Shown: piece by piece, positions 5,741 to 12,761 of the stretch | Position numbering within the stretch: the stretch's first letter is position 1 | Layout of the letters: every line of letters begins with the position of its first letter | NCBI GenBank assembly: GCA_035646635.1 | Contig: DASRPA010000002.1 | Span: forward strand, 1 to 12,840 | Length of the DNA: 12,840 nucleotides | DNA from: JACDAL01 sp035646635 | GTDB lineage: Bacteria; Actinomycetota; CADDZG01; WHSQ01 | Direction: 5' to 3' | Position numbers and translations under genes: made by a program | Notes under the pieces: generated by a model | The model's input: the letters and a program-made list of their open reading frames with translations, nothing else | Told to the model about the DNA's origin: nothing | The model's database searches: none

Positions 5741-5756
5741 CCCAATTCGGGAGGAG

Positions 5757-6650
5757 TCAGCGGGAGGGCCTCACCAGTGCCCACAGCAGCCGGTGATCCG
5801 AATAGAAGCCGGGGTCGCCCCTCCGGGCCTCATAGTCGGCATCGTGCGAGGCGGCGATGATGGCACCGCGAGCAAACACGAAATCGATCCGCTTGCCTTC
5901 CTTCGTCTGGGCGGCCAATGATTCCTCGGAGCCTCCATGGCGATCGTAGACGGCATCTGAGAATCCGCTCTGCGCTGTGAGCACGTGCCAGAAGGGCAAC
6001 ACCTCGCACGCAACCTTCTCCCGCGGCCTCAGACAGCGACGATTGTTGAAATCGCCGCCGATCACCGGCACCTGCGGGACATCACTTTGCGGATATTGGG
6101 TCCCCAGAAAATGCGCCACGCGACGAGCCCACTGGGCCTTGTAGCAGAAGCCCATCGTGAGTGCCGCAAACTTCTCGTTGGTGACGAAGTGAATACTCAC
6201 CAGCGGCACCTCGATTCTTCCCGACGCCGTCCGCGCCAAACAGTGGGCATGCTCCTTGATCCGCGGCTTCACTTCTGGCGCGGCGTCGCGAGTCAAGTAG
6301 CGCGACGCCACAAAACCCCCCTCACCGATGACTCGCATCGTCTTTCTGTTGACGAGGATCGCGGTGTTGCGCACCACGATTTGTGCGTCCTTCGTCCCCA
6401 CTATGGGTTCGGGACCGGGAGTGACGGCAACGTCGAAACCGAATCCCGTCGTTTCCTCCAGCAGTTCGGCGACTCGCGCTGTGCTGCTCTCAACAACCTC
6501 CTGAAGGAGCACGGCATCGGGCGCGAAGGGCACCACCTCCGGCACGCGACGCCCGAAGTTGACGATTTCGGAGTCGATGCGATCGCGAGGGAGGCCCTTT
6601 TTCAGGTTGGCGCTGAGGATCAACTGCTGCCCGGCAGGAGAACGTTTCAA
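5757..6650 (-). CDS. Endonuclease/exonuclease/phosphatase (EEP) family protein
   Basis: Predicted metal-dependent phosphoesterase of the EEP (DNase I-like) fold, 297 residues. Family motifs are in order: SANLKKG near residues 13-19, LLQEV with metal-binding E51, SIHFVTNEK with H154, VIGGDFNNR with D200 and N202, RIDFVF, and YSDHRLLW with D285 and H286. All core catalytic positions are present. The substrate (nucleic acid, phosphoinositide or other) cannot be told. There is no signal peptide, so it is probably cytoplasmic. The start is TTG 6650, the only initiator before an in-frame TAA at 6690-6692, and GGAGG lies four bases upstream. It lies 51 bp after the RidA-like gene and 55 bp before the regulator ATG on the same strand, so a loose operon is possible. 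The regulator also has its own promoter. Confidence 0.88.
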   Translation of the reverse strand: MKRSPAGQQLILSANLKKGLPRDRIDSEIVNFGRRVPEVVPFAPDAVLLQEVVESSTARVAELLEETTGFGFDVAVTPGPEPIVGTKDAQIVVRNTAILVNRKTMRVIGEGGFVASRYLTRDAAPEVKPRIKEHAHCLARTASGRIEVPLVSIHFVTNEKFAALTMGFCYKAQWARRVAHFLGTQYPQSDVPQVPVIGGDFNNRRCLRPREKVACEVLPFWHVLTAQSGFSDAVYDRHGGSEESLAAQTKEGKRIDFVFARGAIIAASHDADYEARRGDPGFYSDHRLLWALVRPSR

Positions 6651-6701
6651 TGCGCCTCCATCGGTGGCCGATGCAACGGTTCTATTTACTTACTCTACTG
6701 G

Positions 6702-7094
6702 CTACGGAAGAACCGCGATTGCCTCGATCTCGATCAACTGGCCTTCGTAGCCCAGGAACGTCACACCCAGCAGAGTGCTCGGAGGGCGAGTCAGGCCCGA
6801 TTTCTCGAGACACCTCCACGCCTTCCCCAGCGTCGCGCGTTCGCTCGCAACTACGAACACCGTCGTCTTCACGATGTCGTCGATGCCTGCGCCGGCCGCT
6901 TCCAGCGCGACCAGCAAGTTGCCGACGGTTTGGTCTGCCTGGGCCACTAGATCCCCTTCGCCGACGAGCCGCCCATTCGCATCCAACGGCACCGCTCCGG
7001 CCGTATAGACGGTCCTTACCCCGTGCGCGACCACCGCGTAGCTGTAACCTGGGGTCGGACCCAGCTCCGGCAGTTCGACGCGTTCGATCACCAC
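6702..7094 (-). CDS. RidA/YjgF-family protein lacking the usual arginine
   Basis: Small trimeric Rid-fold protein of about 130 residues. Typical features are GYSYAVVAHG, VYTAGAVPLDANG, the helix QADQTVGNLLVALEAAGAGIDDIVKTTVFV, and the closing strand IEIEAIAVLP. Archetypal RidA deaminates reactive enamine/imine intermediates with an arginine in the stretch before the last strand (ARLP in E. coli). Here that region reads LGVTFLGYEG, so the arginine is absent by my alignment and imine deaminase activity is doubtful. The start is set at GTG 7094 (GTG 7091 is equally possible), because the family begins at about IERVELPELG. A GTG at 7157 would add 21 residues unlike the family. It is divergent from the secreted nuclease gene, with about 98 bp between starts. 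Confidence 0.87.
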   Translation of the reverse strand: MVIERVELPELGPTPGYSYAVVAHGVRTVYTAGAVPLDANGRLVGEGDLVAQADQTVGNLLVALEAAGAGIDDIVKTTVFVVASERATLGKAWRCLEKSGLTRPPSTLLGVTFLGYEGQLIEIEAIAVLP

Positions 7095-7192
7095 TTTCGA
7101 ATCGGCTCTCACTTGACGAAAGTTACCAGAGGCCGCCCGCAAGGCCTCGCCTACCACTCAACTTATGGGGCGCAGATTCCGATAAGGGAAAG

Positions 7193-8065
7193 GTGGACCG
7201 GAGAAGACATGCGCTCGCCAAGATCGCTGCATGCTTGGTGCTCTCCCTGCCTGCCGCCTGCGGCGCACAGGCACAGGCTCCGATCAAACGTTCCGCGCAG
7301 AGATCTCGCCCACACTCAGAGGTGGAAAACCGATCACGCGTCGGGCATGAGCCGAAGCCGCGCCCAAGCAACCGCTCCGGGAATCCGACTCTCGGGAGCA
7401 GGCCAAAGGAAAGCCGGCCCAACGAGAGAGGGCCCAGGCCCGCCTCGGTGAACATGGTTCTCGTCACGAGGGTGGTGGACGGGGACACAATCGAGGTGGA
7501 CTACAGAGGCTCAACCGTGGACATCCGCTTGATCGGTATCGACACCCCCGAAACCGTCCATCCGAGCGAGCCCGTGGAGTGTTTCGGTCCGGCCGCATCG
7601 CGCTTTACCACCACTTCCCTGACGGGAGAAACCGTGAGACTCGAGTTCGATGTGGAGCGCCGGGATCACTACGGGCGCATGCTTGCCTATGTTTGGGACG
7701 ATGGCAAGCTCTTCAACAGCGCGCTGGTGCAGCGGGGCTTCGCCACCGTCTCCACGTACCCGCCGAATGTGAAATATGTGGAGGGCTTCACCGCTGCGCA
7801 GGACCAAGCCCAAGGCGCCGGGAGAGGCCTGTGGGAGGGATGCTCCGTCCGCGTTCCGGAAACCTCTGCCAACAACACCGCAGTGGATGGCTCCTCGGAA
7901 AACGGTTGTGACGGATACTCGCCTTGCCTCCCCCCGGCCCCCGACTACGACTGCGCAGGCGGATCCGGCGACGGCCCCGAGTACGCCCAGGGCCCCATCG
8001 AAGTGACCGGATCCGATCCCTATGAACTGGACTCCGAAGGCGACGGAATCGCTTGCGAGGCCTGA
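7193..8065 (+). CDS. Exported thermonuclease (SNase) with Excalibur domain
   Basis: Predicted exported nuclease of 290 residues. GTG 7193 follows AAGGG by 5 nt. The N-terminus (RRRHALAKIAACLVLSLPAAC) is a signal sequence with a lipobox-like Cys23, although Leu sits at -4 rather than -3, so a lipoprotein or a freely secreted form is possible. A disordered Pro/Arg/Ser linker (24-85) precedes the SNase domain (about 88-222). Catalytic residues of staphylococcal nuclease are all matched: D98 (DGDT), R112, D117 and E120 (IDTPE), and R162 (DHYGR). After a Ser/Asn/Pro-rich spacer comes an Excalibur calcium-binding motif ending DSEGDGIACEA. The likely role is extracellular or wall-associated nucleic-acid degradation. 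The frame stays open far upstream across the antisense of the RidA and EEP region, but that part is not coding. Confidence 0.9.
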   Translation: MDRRRHALAKIAACLVLSLPAACGAQAQAPIKRSAQRSRPHSEVENRSRVGHEPKPRPSNRSGNPTLGSRPKESRPNERGPRPASVNMVLVTRVVDGDTIEVDYRGSTVDIRLIGIDTPETVHPSEPVECFGPAASRFTTTSLTGETVRLEFDVERRDHYGRMLAYVWDDGKLFNSALVQRGFATVSTYPPNVKYVEGFTAAQDQAQGAGRGLWEGCSVRVPETSANNTAVDGSSENGCDGYSPCLPPAPDYDCAGGSGDGPEYAQGPIEVTGSDPYELDSEGDGIACEA

Positions 8066-8072
8066 TCCACCG

Positions 8073-8303
8073 TTAGCGCGCTCCCCCGCCCACCTTCTCC
8101 CCGACCGAAGGTCGAAGCGAATCCAGCAGGCGCTGAGTCGCGTCGGCGATTTCGCTGACCCCTCTATTAAAGACGTCCTCGTTGACTCGAGAGGGACGGC
8201 TGAAGCCGCTCACCTTGCGCACGAACTGTAGGGCGGCGGCATCAATTTCTTCGGTCGAGGCAGGTTCGCTGTAGTCCCGGAGCTTGTGGATGCTGCGACA
8301 CAT
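8073..8303 (-). CDS. DUF2277 family protein
   Basis: 76-residue protein of the conserved, uncharacterised DUF2277 family. The opening MCRSIHKLR, the central AALQFVRKVSGFSRPSRVNEDVFNRGV and the closing EIADATQRLLDSL are the family hallmarks. The length is normal. It is cytoplasmic, mostly helical, and of unknown function. A strong AAGGAG lies 7 nt before ATG 8301-8303. It lies 60 bp downstream of the ABC permease on the same strand and may be co-transcribed with it. It converges on the nuclease gene with only 7 bp between stops. Confidence 0.88.
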   Translation of the reverse strand: MCRSIHKLRDYSEPASTEEIDAAALQFVRKVSGFSRPSRVNEDVFNRGVSEIADATQRLLDSLRPSVGEKVGGGAR

Positions 8304-8318
8304 GGCTAGACTCCTTCT

Positions 8319-8346
8319 TGATTCGTAACCTCTGATCCGTAACTTG
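8319..8346. repeat. Imperfect 14-bp tandem duplication in DUF2277 leader
   Basis: Plus-strand TGATTCGTAACCTC (8319-8332) is followed directly by TGATCCGTAACTTG (8333-8346), 11 of 14 identical. It lies upstream of the DUF2277 Shine-Dalgarno, in the 60-bp gap after the permease. It may be a slippage duplication or a pair of binding sites. No function is evident. Confidence 0.45.
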
Positions 8347-8363
8347 GCTATTCGACTCGCCCT

Positions 8364-9215
8364 TTATCCCCGCACTCGATCCCCGGTTTGTCTGCGGAAC
8401 TCTCGAGTACCCACGGCGAGACAGAGTCCCGCAGCGACCGTCAGGATACCCAGCGATGACACGATCCGGCCGGACCAACCCTCGATCACTAGTATCCGCA
8501 TCGCTTCAATAGCGTAAGTGAGAGGATTGATCCTCGCCACTACCCTCATCCATGACGGCATGGCGTCAAGCGGAACGAATGCGTTGCTCATGAACAACAG
8601 CGGCAGAGAGATAAAGCCGACCACGGCAAAGAACGTGCCATGCTGTGGTACGGCATACGCAAGCGCCGAAAAGGCTGCGGTGACCGACATCGTGAGCAGA
8701 GCCGCCGCAAAAAGGATGACCACGAGCCCCAGCGGCCCCGACTCGATGCGCACCCCCAAGATCAGGGCCACTGCCACGACCAGCATGATCTGAACCGACT
8801 GCTGGGCGACCTGAAATACGAAACGGCTTACGATTACCGAGCTGCGTGCGATGGGCATGCTCATCAAGCGATCGAGATAGCCCGTCTCCTTGTCCCACAG
8901 CAGGGGCATGGCGCCACTGACCCCGTTGCCGACGATCGTGAACGCAATGATGCCCGCGAGCATGAAGCTGATGTAGTCGTCGGTCCCTATGACCCGGGTA
9001 TCGATGGCGCGTTCGACCCCGGCCCCAAAGAACACCAACCAGATGGCCGGCTGGGCGATGCTGAAAACGAGATTGAGCCGTTCGCGCAGAAGCTCGATCC
9101 ACCACCGCCGGACCAAGGCCATGACCTCCTGCATCCAGCGCGAGCGCGCCTCCGAGCGCGTGACAACATGAACCGCCGGTATTCGCTCACCCAGGGCCGC
9201 TTCTTCTACGGTCAT
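8364..9215 (-). CDS. ABC-2 type exporter permease (second DrrB-like)
   Basis: Membrane subunit of a second two-gene ABC exporter, 283 residues. A cytoplasmic N-terminal segment of about 45 residues precedes roughly six helices. The first is near LVFSIAQPAIWLVFFGAGVE. The conserved amphipathic stretch WDKETGYLDRLMSMPIARSSVIVSR follows the second. Helices in the middle include MLVVAVALILGV and LVVILFAAALLTMSV, and FMSNAFVPLDAMPSWM with INPLTYAIEAMR precedes the final helix. These are the ABC-2/DrrB hallmarks. Its ATG overlaps the TGA of the ATPase gene (ATGA at 9212-9215). It is clearly diverged from the permease at 633-1439 and is not a recent duplicate. The substrate is unknown. Confidence 0.92.
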   Translation of the reverse strand: MTVEEAALGERIPAVHVVTRSEARSRWMQEVMALVRRWWIELLRERLNLVFSIAQPAIWLVFFGAGVERAIDTRVIGTDDYISFMLAGIIAFTIVGNGVSGAMPLLWDKETGYLDRLMSMPIARSSVIVSRFVFQVAQQSVQIMLVVAVALILGVRIESGPLGLVVILFAAALLTMSVTAAFSALAYAVPQHGTFFAVVGFISLPLLFMSNAFVPLDAMPSWMRVVARINPLTYAIEAMRILVIEGWSGRIVSSLGILTVAAGLCLAVGTREFRRQTGDRVRG

Positions 9216-10162
9216 GATGCGTTCTCCGTCTCTCGAAGCTCACGCCCGGTATGAAGCAGAAAGACGTCGTCCAGGGACGGCTGGCTGTACGTCATCTGCT
9301 CGAGCTCTATGCCCTGCTCCAATCCGATGCGCATGACGGCGGGAAGAGCGAGGGAGGCGTCCTCCACGTACAGGTGAAGGCTGCCGGAATCGGCCATGAC
9401 TATGTCTTTGATCCAGGGCTCCCCGCCGACCACTCTGCGCAAGCCCTCTGCGTTATCGGTCTTGATCTGCACCAGATCGGCGCCCACAGCGCGTTTGAGG
9501 TCGGCGGGCGGCCCCTCCACTACAACAACACCACGATCGATGATGGCGACTTTGTTGCAGAGGCGGTCGGCCTCATCGAGATAGTTGGTGGCGAGAAGGA
9601 TCGTGGCCCCGCGGTCGCGCTGTTCACGCACGTAATCCCACACGCGATGGCGGGATTGCACGTCGAGTCCCAACGTAGGTTCGTCGAGAACCAAGACCTC
9701 CGGCGAGTGAAGAAGCCCGCAGGCGAGGTCCAGGCGCTTCTTCATGCCGCCGGAATACTCGGTCCACCGCCGGTCGGCGTCGGGGAGAAGCCCCACTGCC
9801 TCGAGGGCTTCCTCGGCCCTGCGCTGGACCTCTTTTCGCGGCACATGATAGAGACACGCCTCGATCTCCACCCACTCCCGACCGGTCAAGAGCCCTCGAT
9901 AGGCCACCGTCTGCATCACGTAGCCGATGCGGCGGCGCACCTCCCTGGCGTTTGTCGCGATATCGAAGCCACAGACACGCGCAGAACCCACAGTCGGCGC
10001 AAGCAGCGTCGTCAACATCCGGATCGTCGTGGTCTTACCGGCCCCGTTGGGGCCGAGCAGGCCGAACACGTCCCCCCGGCCGACCTCGAGGTCAAGGGAC
10101 TCGACGGCGAGGTGGGCGCCGTAGGATTTCCCCAGGCCCGAGGTCTCGATGACGGCGCTCAA
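9212..10162 (-). CDS. ABC exporter ATPase (second DrrA-like), intact
   Basis: ATP-binding subunit of the second exporter, 316 residues. It has an N-terminus complete with the A-loop (GLGKSYGAHLAV), Walker A GPNGAGKTT, Q-loop YVMQTVAYRGLLTG, signature YSGGMKKRLDLA, Walker B VLVLDEPT, and D-loop LGLD. The switch is TNYLDEAD, with Asn in place of the usual His. The C-terminal domain ends in YSQPSLDDVFLLHTGREL. It contains the KSYG and IIDRGVVVVEGPP elements that are broken or missing in the other DrrA-like gene of this window, so it serves as an internal reference for an intact copy. The start is TTG 10162 with GGGAG eight bases upstream. The first residues (SAVIETSGL) fit the family, so no upstream extension is needed. 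Coupled by overlap to its permease. Confidence 0.92.
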   Translation of the reverse strand: MSAVIETSGLGKSYGAHLAVESLDLEVGRGDVFGLLGPNGAGKTTTIRMLTTLLAPTVGSARVCGFDIATNAREVRRRIGYVMQTVAYRGLLTGREWVEIEACLYHVPRKEVQRRAEEALEAVGLLPDADRRWTEYSGGMKKRLDLACGLLHSPEVLVLDEPTLGLDVQSRHRVWDYVREQRDRGATILLATNYLDEADRLCNKVAIIDRGVVVVEGPPADLKRAVGADLVQIKTDNAEGLRRVVGGEPWIKDIVMADSGSLHLYVEDASLALPAVMRIGLEQGIELEQMTYSQPSLDDVFLLHTGRELRETENAS

Positions 10163-10417
10163 GCCGACGGCTCCCGCCCAAGGTTGCTTTGTTCACCCCT
10201 CCACATCTCTTGATCCTAAGTGCTCCGCACCGGAAATACGGTCAGCACCGAGAGCGTCACTGCGCCCTGGTCGCTAGGCGCGAGGAGCGAGCGTACCTGG
10301 AAGGTACGTGAGCGACAAGGAACGACGCGAGCGGGGATGCAGGGGCGCACGAATGCGATCGGATTTACGGGGAGGTGCACCAAGCGAGCTAGAGCCTATT
10401 CTCCTCCACGGGGACCA
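10163..10417. other. Non-coding spacer upstream of second exporter
   Basis: This 255-bp spacer lies between the ATPase start and the stop of the metallopeptidase gene, both on the minus strand. It should contain the exporter promoter and the metallopeptidase terminator. I see GGGAG as the ATPase ribosome binding site, but no convincing -35/-10 boxes. The centre (10270-10335) is rich in symmetric and repeated GAGCGA, CGTACC and ACGACGCGAGC words and is described separately. No plausible protein is encoded; short plus-strand frames here are arginine-rich and unlike any family I know. Confidence 0.5.
10270..10316. ncRNA. Nested hairpin element, candidate structured RNA
   Basis: GTCGCT (10270-10275) pairs with AGCGAC (10311-10316). 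Inside, CGTACC (10292-10297) pairs with GGTACG (10303-10308) around a TGGAA loop. The word GAGCGA occurs on each side of the inner hairpin (10285-10290 and 10310-10315), allowing alternative pairings. GGAACGACGCGAGCG follows to about 10333. The strand is unknown. It could be the end of the metallopeptidase transcript, the leader of the exporter transcript, or a dispersed intergenic repeat. I cannot name a known RNA family. Confidence 0.35.
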
Positions 10418-11296
10418 TCATAGGATGGGGGTCGAGAAGGTGTCGCAGGCGTTGGGATCGCCCTGCTCGAAACCCGTCACGAACCAGTTCACGCGCTGCT
10501 CGGAAGAGCCGTGAGTCCACGACTCCGGATCGATCCTTCCAGTCGCTTGTTGCTGAATGCGATCGTCGCCCACCGCGGCGGCGGCGTTCAATCCTTCTTC
10601 AAAATCGCCGGTTTCCAGCAGCCGCCGCTCGTAGGTAGTGAACGCCCACACCCCGGCAAGACAATCGGCCTGCAGCTCGAGCCTGATGGAGAGCTCGTTG
10701 GCGCCTGCGGGGTTCGCACGTTGCTCTGCGTTGACTTGCGTCGTTATGCCCATCAGGTGTTGTATGTGGTGGCCGAACTCGTGGGCCACCACATACGCCA
10801 GAGCAAAGTCTCCGGGAGCCCCAAAGCGATTGCGAAGATCACGAAAGAAGTCAACGTCGAGGTAGATGTTCTCGTCGAGAGGACAGTAGTGAGGCCCCAC
10901 TTCCGCGCTGGCCCCTCCGCACGCGGAGTCTGTTACGTCCTCGAACAGAGCGATCTGCGCGTTTCTATACTCCTGGCCCGCCTGTTGGAACGTCTCACCC
11001 CAGAAGTTCTGGAGGTCGTCCCGGACGAAGGTCAAGAAGCCTTCTAGCTCCTCGTTCGTCTGGGGGCCGTCCAAAGTGGTCCTAGCAGGGTCGTCGGAAC
11101 TCGTGAGGTCGTCGAGGGGGTCACCAATGCTCGTTCCCGAGCCCAGGCCGCCGTTTAACAGCACGACCAGAAGGACGATTACGAGGACCGGGAGGCCCAG
11201 GCGGGCGAAGGCGGGAGCGGAAACGCCGCTGCCGAGACCCTCTTGTCCCCTCCAGTCGTCGATGTTGTCGCTGGTTCTTCTCCTCCGCCACCGCAC
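10418..11296 (-). CDS. Membrane-anchored zinc metallopeptidase, YpfJ family
   Basis: Neutral zinc metallopeptidase-like protein of 292 residues. The basic N-terminus (MRWRRRRTSDN) is typical of the family. A single membrane helix at about 32-49 (LGLPVLVIVLLVVLL) is followed by an acidic linker and the catalytic domain. The zinc site is HEFGHH at 172-177 (H172, E173, H176), with a likely third ligand E207 in RLELQADCLAG. Cysteines near 125, 138 and 212 suggest an exported domain with disulfides. By topology the active site lies outside the membrane. The physiological substrate of the family is not established as far as I know. GTG 11296 is used, with AGGAG nine bases upstream. It is divergent from the FAD oxidoreductase, with about 75 bp between starts. 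Confidence 0.9.
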   Translation of the reverse strand: MRWRRRRTSDNIDDWRGQEGLGSGVSAPAFARLGLPVLVIVLLVVLLNGGLGSGTSIGDPLDDLTSSDDPARTTLDGPQTNEELEGFLTFVRDDLQNFWGETFQQAGQEYRNAQIALFEDVTDSACGGASAEVGPHYCPLDENIYLDVDFFRDLRNRFGAPGDFALAYVVAHEFGHHIQHLMGITTQVNAEQRANPAGANELSIRLELQADCLAGVWAFTTYERRLLETGDFEEGLNAAAAVGDDRIQQQATGRIDPESWTHGSSEQRVNWFVTGFEQGDPNACDTFSTPIL

Positions 11297-11371
11297 GTCG
11301 CCATTCTCCTACTAGTTCCAGTGATAAGCAGCTTCCCTTATCGTGTGGGTGAGCCGAGCGAGAGGAGCTTA

Positions 11372-12577
11372 GTGACGATCGGCGGGACAAGCCTGCCCGA
11401 AAGGGCCTATGACGTGGCGATCGTCGGCGGAGGAAACCTCGGCCTGTGGACCGCTCACCGTCTCGCAGCTCGGAGCTTCGGGACCATCGCTGTACTCGAG
11501 CGAGGCTGGGCCGGGGGCGGCGCCACCACCCGCTCGGCGGGCGTGGTGCGCCAGCAGGGCGGCTCCTACGTCGCGGCGGTGCTGGGAAGGTTGAGCCGGA
11601 CGCTCTACCTGGAGCTCGGAGACAGGCTGGGAATCGACTCCGGCTTCCAGGAGCACGGCTACTACATCATGGCGCAATCAGAGGGTGACAAGAATGTCTT
11701 TCTGGAGCTCATCAATGTTCGAGCCGATGCGGGCGTGGACAGCGCCTGGGTCGAACCAGAGGAGGGCAAGCGACGATTCCATGATCTCGACTGGGGCCTG
11801 TTCACGGGCGCGACCTACTGCGCCCAGGACGGCTTCGTGCATCCCCCGATAGCGGCACGCAACATCACCTACGCGGCCCTCGATGATCCCAGTGTCGACC
11901 TTTACGAGATGTGCGAGGTGCGCTCCATTGAGCACTCGGGAAATCTCTACTCGTTGGAGACCACCCGCGGCACCATTGCAGCGGAGCGGGTGGTGAACGC
12001 AGGGGGGCCGCGCGGCGCCCGGGAAGTGGGAACCATGGTCGACGTCGATGTCCCGGTGAGGGCGGTCAGACACCAGGTCGTCACCTTCCCCTTCCTTCCC
12101 GACGGGGTGACGCATCCGCTGCCGTTGATGTTCAATCTCGGCAAGGGCTACTACGTGCGGCCGGAGGAACAGGGTGCGTTGCTGGGAATGAGCAATCCTG
12201 CCGATGAATCCGATCGCTCGGATCGCTACCAGCTCAACTACGACTTCGGCTATCACAACAAGCTGCGCATCGAATGGGAGGCGGAGTTCCCCGCCCTGCG
12301 GAACCTGCCCATCTCACGGTCGTGGGCGGCCTCGATCGACTACACACCCGATCATCTTCCGATAATCGACCAGCCTCGAGAGGGCTTCTACGTGGTCGCT
12401 GCGGGGGGCCACGGCATGATGTGGGGGCCGGCTCTGGGCGAAAAGACGGCCGAGCTGATCGCAGAGGGCAGCGTCTCGGAACTGCCCTCTGGCGACATCG
12501 AGCTGGCGCGCTTTGCCGAGGACAGGTCCGGCGCAGCGGCCGACTCCATCGCCCTGCCGTTTCCCAAGGGCGAGTAG
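11372..12577 (+). CDS. FAD-dependent oxidoreductase, sarcosine oxidase beta-like
   Basis: Flavoprotein of the D-amino-acid oxidase superfamily, 401 residues. The dinucleotide-binding motif is AIVGGGNLG (residues 16-24), with the ribose-binding acid E43 ending strand two. TTRSAGVVRQ is the substrate-side loop of sarcosine and dimethylglycine oxidoreductases. VVNAGGPRG and the C-terminal DHLPIIDQP then AAGGHGMMWGPALGEKTAELI complete the fold. Likely reaction: oxidative demethylation or deamination of an N-methylated or secondary amino acid, probably sarcosine-like. The exact substrate is inference. GTG 11372 is chosen because AGGAG lies 4 nt upstream and the FAD motif starts soon after. A start at 11243 would overlap the divergent gene and add non-family sequence. 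An aminomethyltransferase-like gene converges on it, supporting one-carbon metabolism. Confidence 0.9.
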   Translation: MTIGGTSLPERAYDVAIVGGGNLGLWTAHRLAARSFGTIAVLERGWAGGGATTRSAGVVRQQGGSYVAAVLGRLSRTLYLELGDRLGIDSGFQEHGYYIMAQSEGDKNVFLELINVRADAGVDSAWVEPEEGKRRFHDLDWGLFTGATYCAQDGFVHPPIAARNITYAALDDPSVDLYEMCEVRSIEHSGNLYSLETTRGTIAAERVVNAGGPRGAREVGTMVDVDVPVRAVRHQVVTFPFLPDGVTHPLPLMFNLGKGYYVRPEEQGALLGMSNPADESDRSDRYQLNYDFGYHNKLRIEWEAEFPALRNLPISRSWAASIDYTPDHLPIIDQPREGFYVVAAGGHGMMWGPALGEKTAELIAEGSVSELPSGDIELARFAEDRSGAAADSIALPFPKGE

Positions 12578-12621
12578 CGGCCTCCGACTATCGACCGAGG
12601 GCGACGAACGCGGACCGAGGA

Positions 12622-12712
12622 CGTTTGACCCCCCCAAAACGGTGGGGAGACGCACACCGTGTGCGTTTGCCCACCAAAAACCGTGGGGAGACGCACACCG
12701 CGTGCGTTTGCC
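12622..12712. repeat. Tandem 41-bp hairpin repeats between convergent genes
   Basis: The segment TGGGGAGACGCACACCG and its continuation occur at 12643-12671 and 12684-12712, 28 of 29 bases identical with a period of 41. Each copy contains a hairpin: ACGCACA/TGTGCGT around CCG in the first, ACGCAC/GTGCGT around five bases in the second. The word CGTTTG followed by C-rich sequence and an A-run occurs a third time at 12622, 42 bp before the first full unit, so a degenerate half copy precedes the pair. On the minus strand each hairpin is followed by CCCCAC-CG-TTTT, so the array could terminate both convergent transcripts. A dispersed repeat is the alternative. Confidence 0.7.
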
Positions 12713-12761
12713 ACCGAACCTGGCGCGGGCGGGGCCAAGGCGAACCCCAGTTGGGCCCTGG

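Noticed and set aside
6650..7192. Upstream extension of the nuclease reading frame
   Set aside because: The frame is open only because it runs antisense to the RidA-like and EEP genes. The GTG at 7193 has a ribosome binding site and begins a proper signal sequence.
11243..11371. 43-residue N-terminal extension of the FAD oxidoreductase
   Set aside because: It overlaps the start of the divergent metallopeptidase gene, and AGGAG directly precedes GTG 11372.
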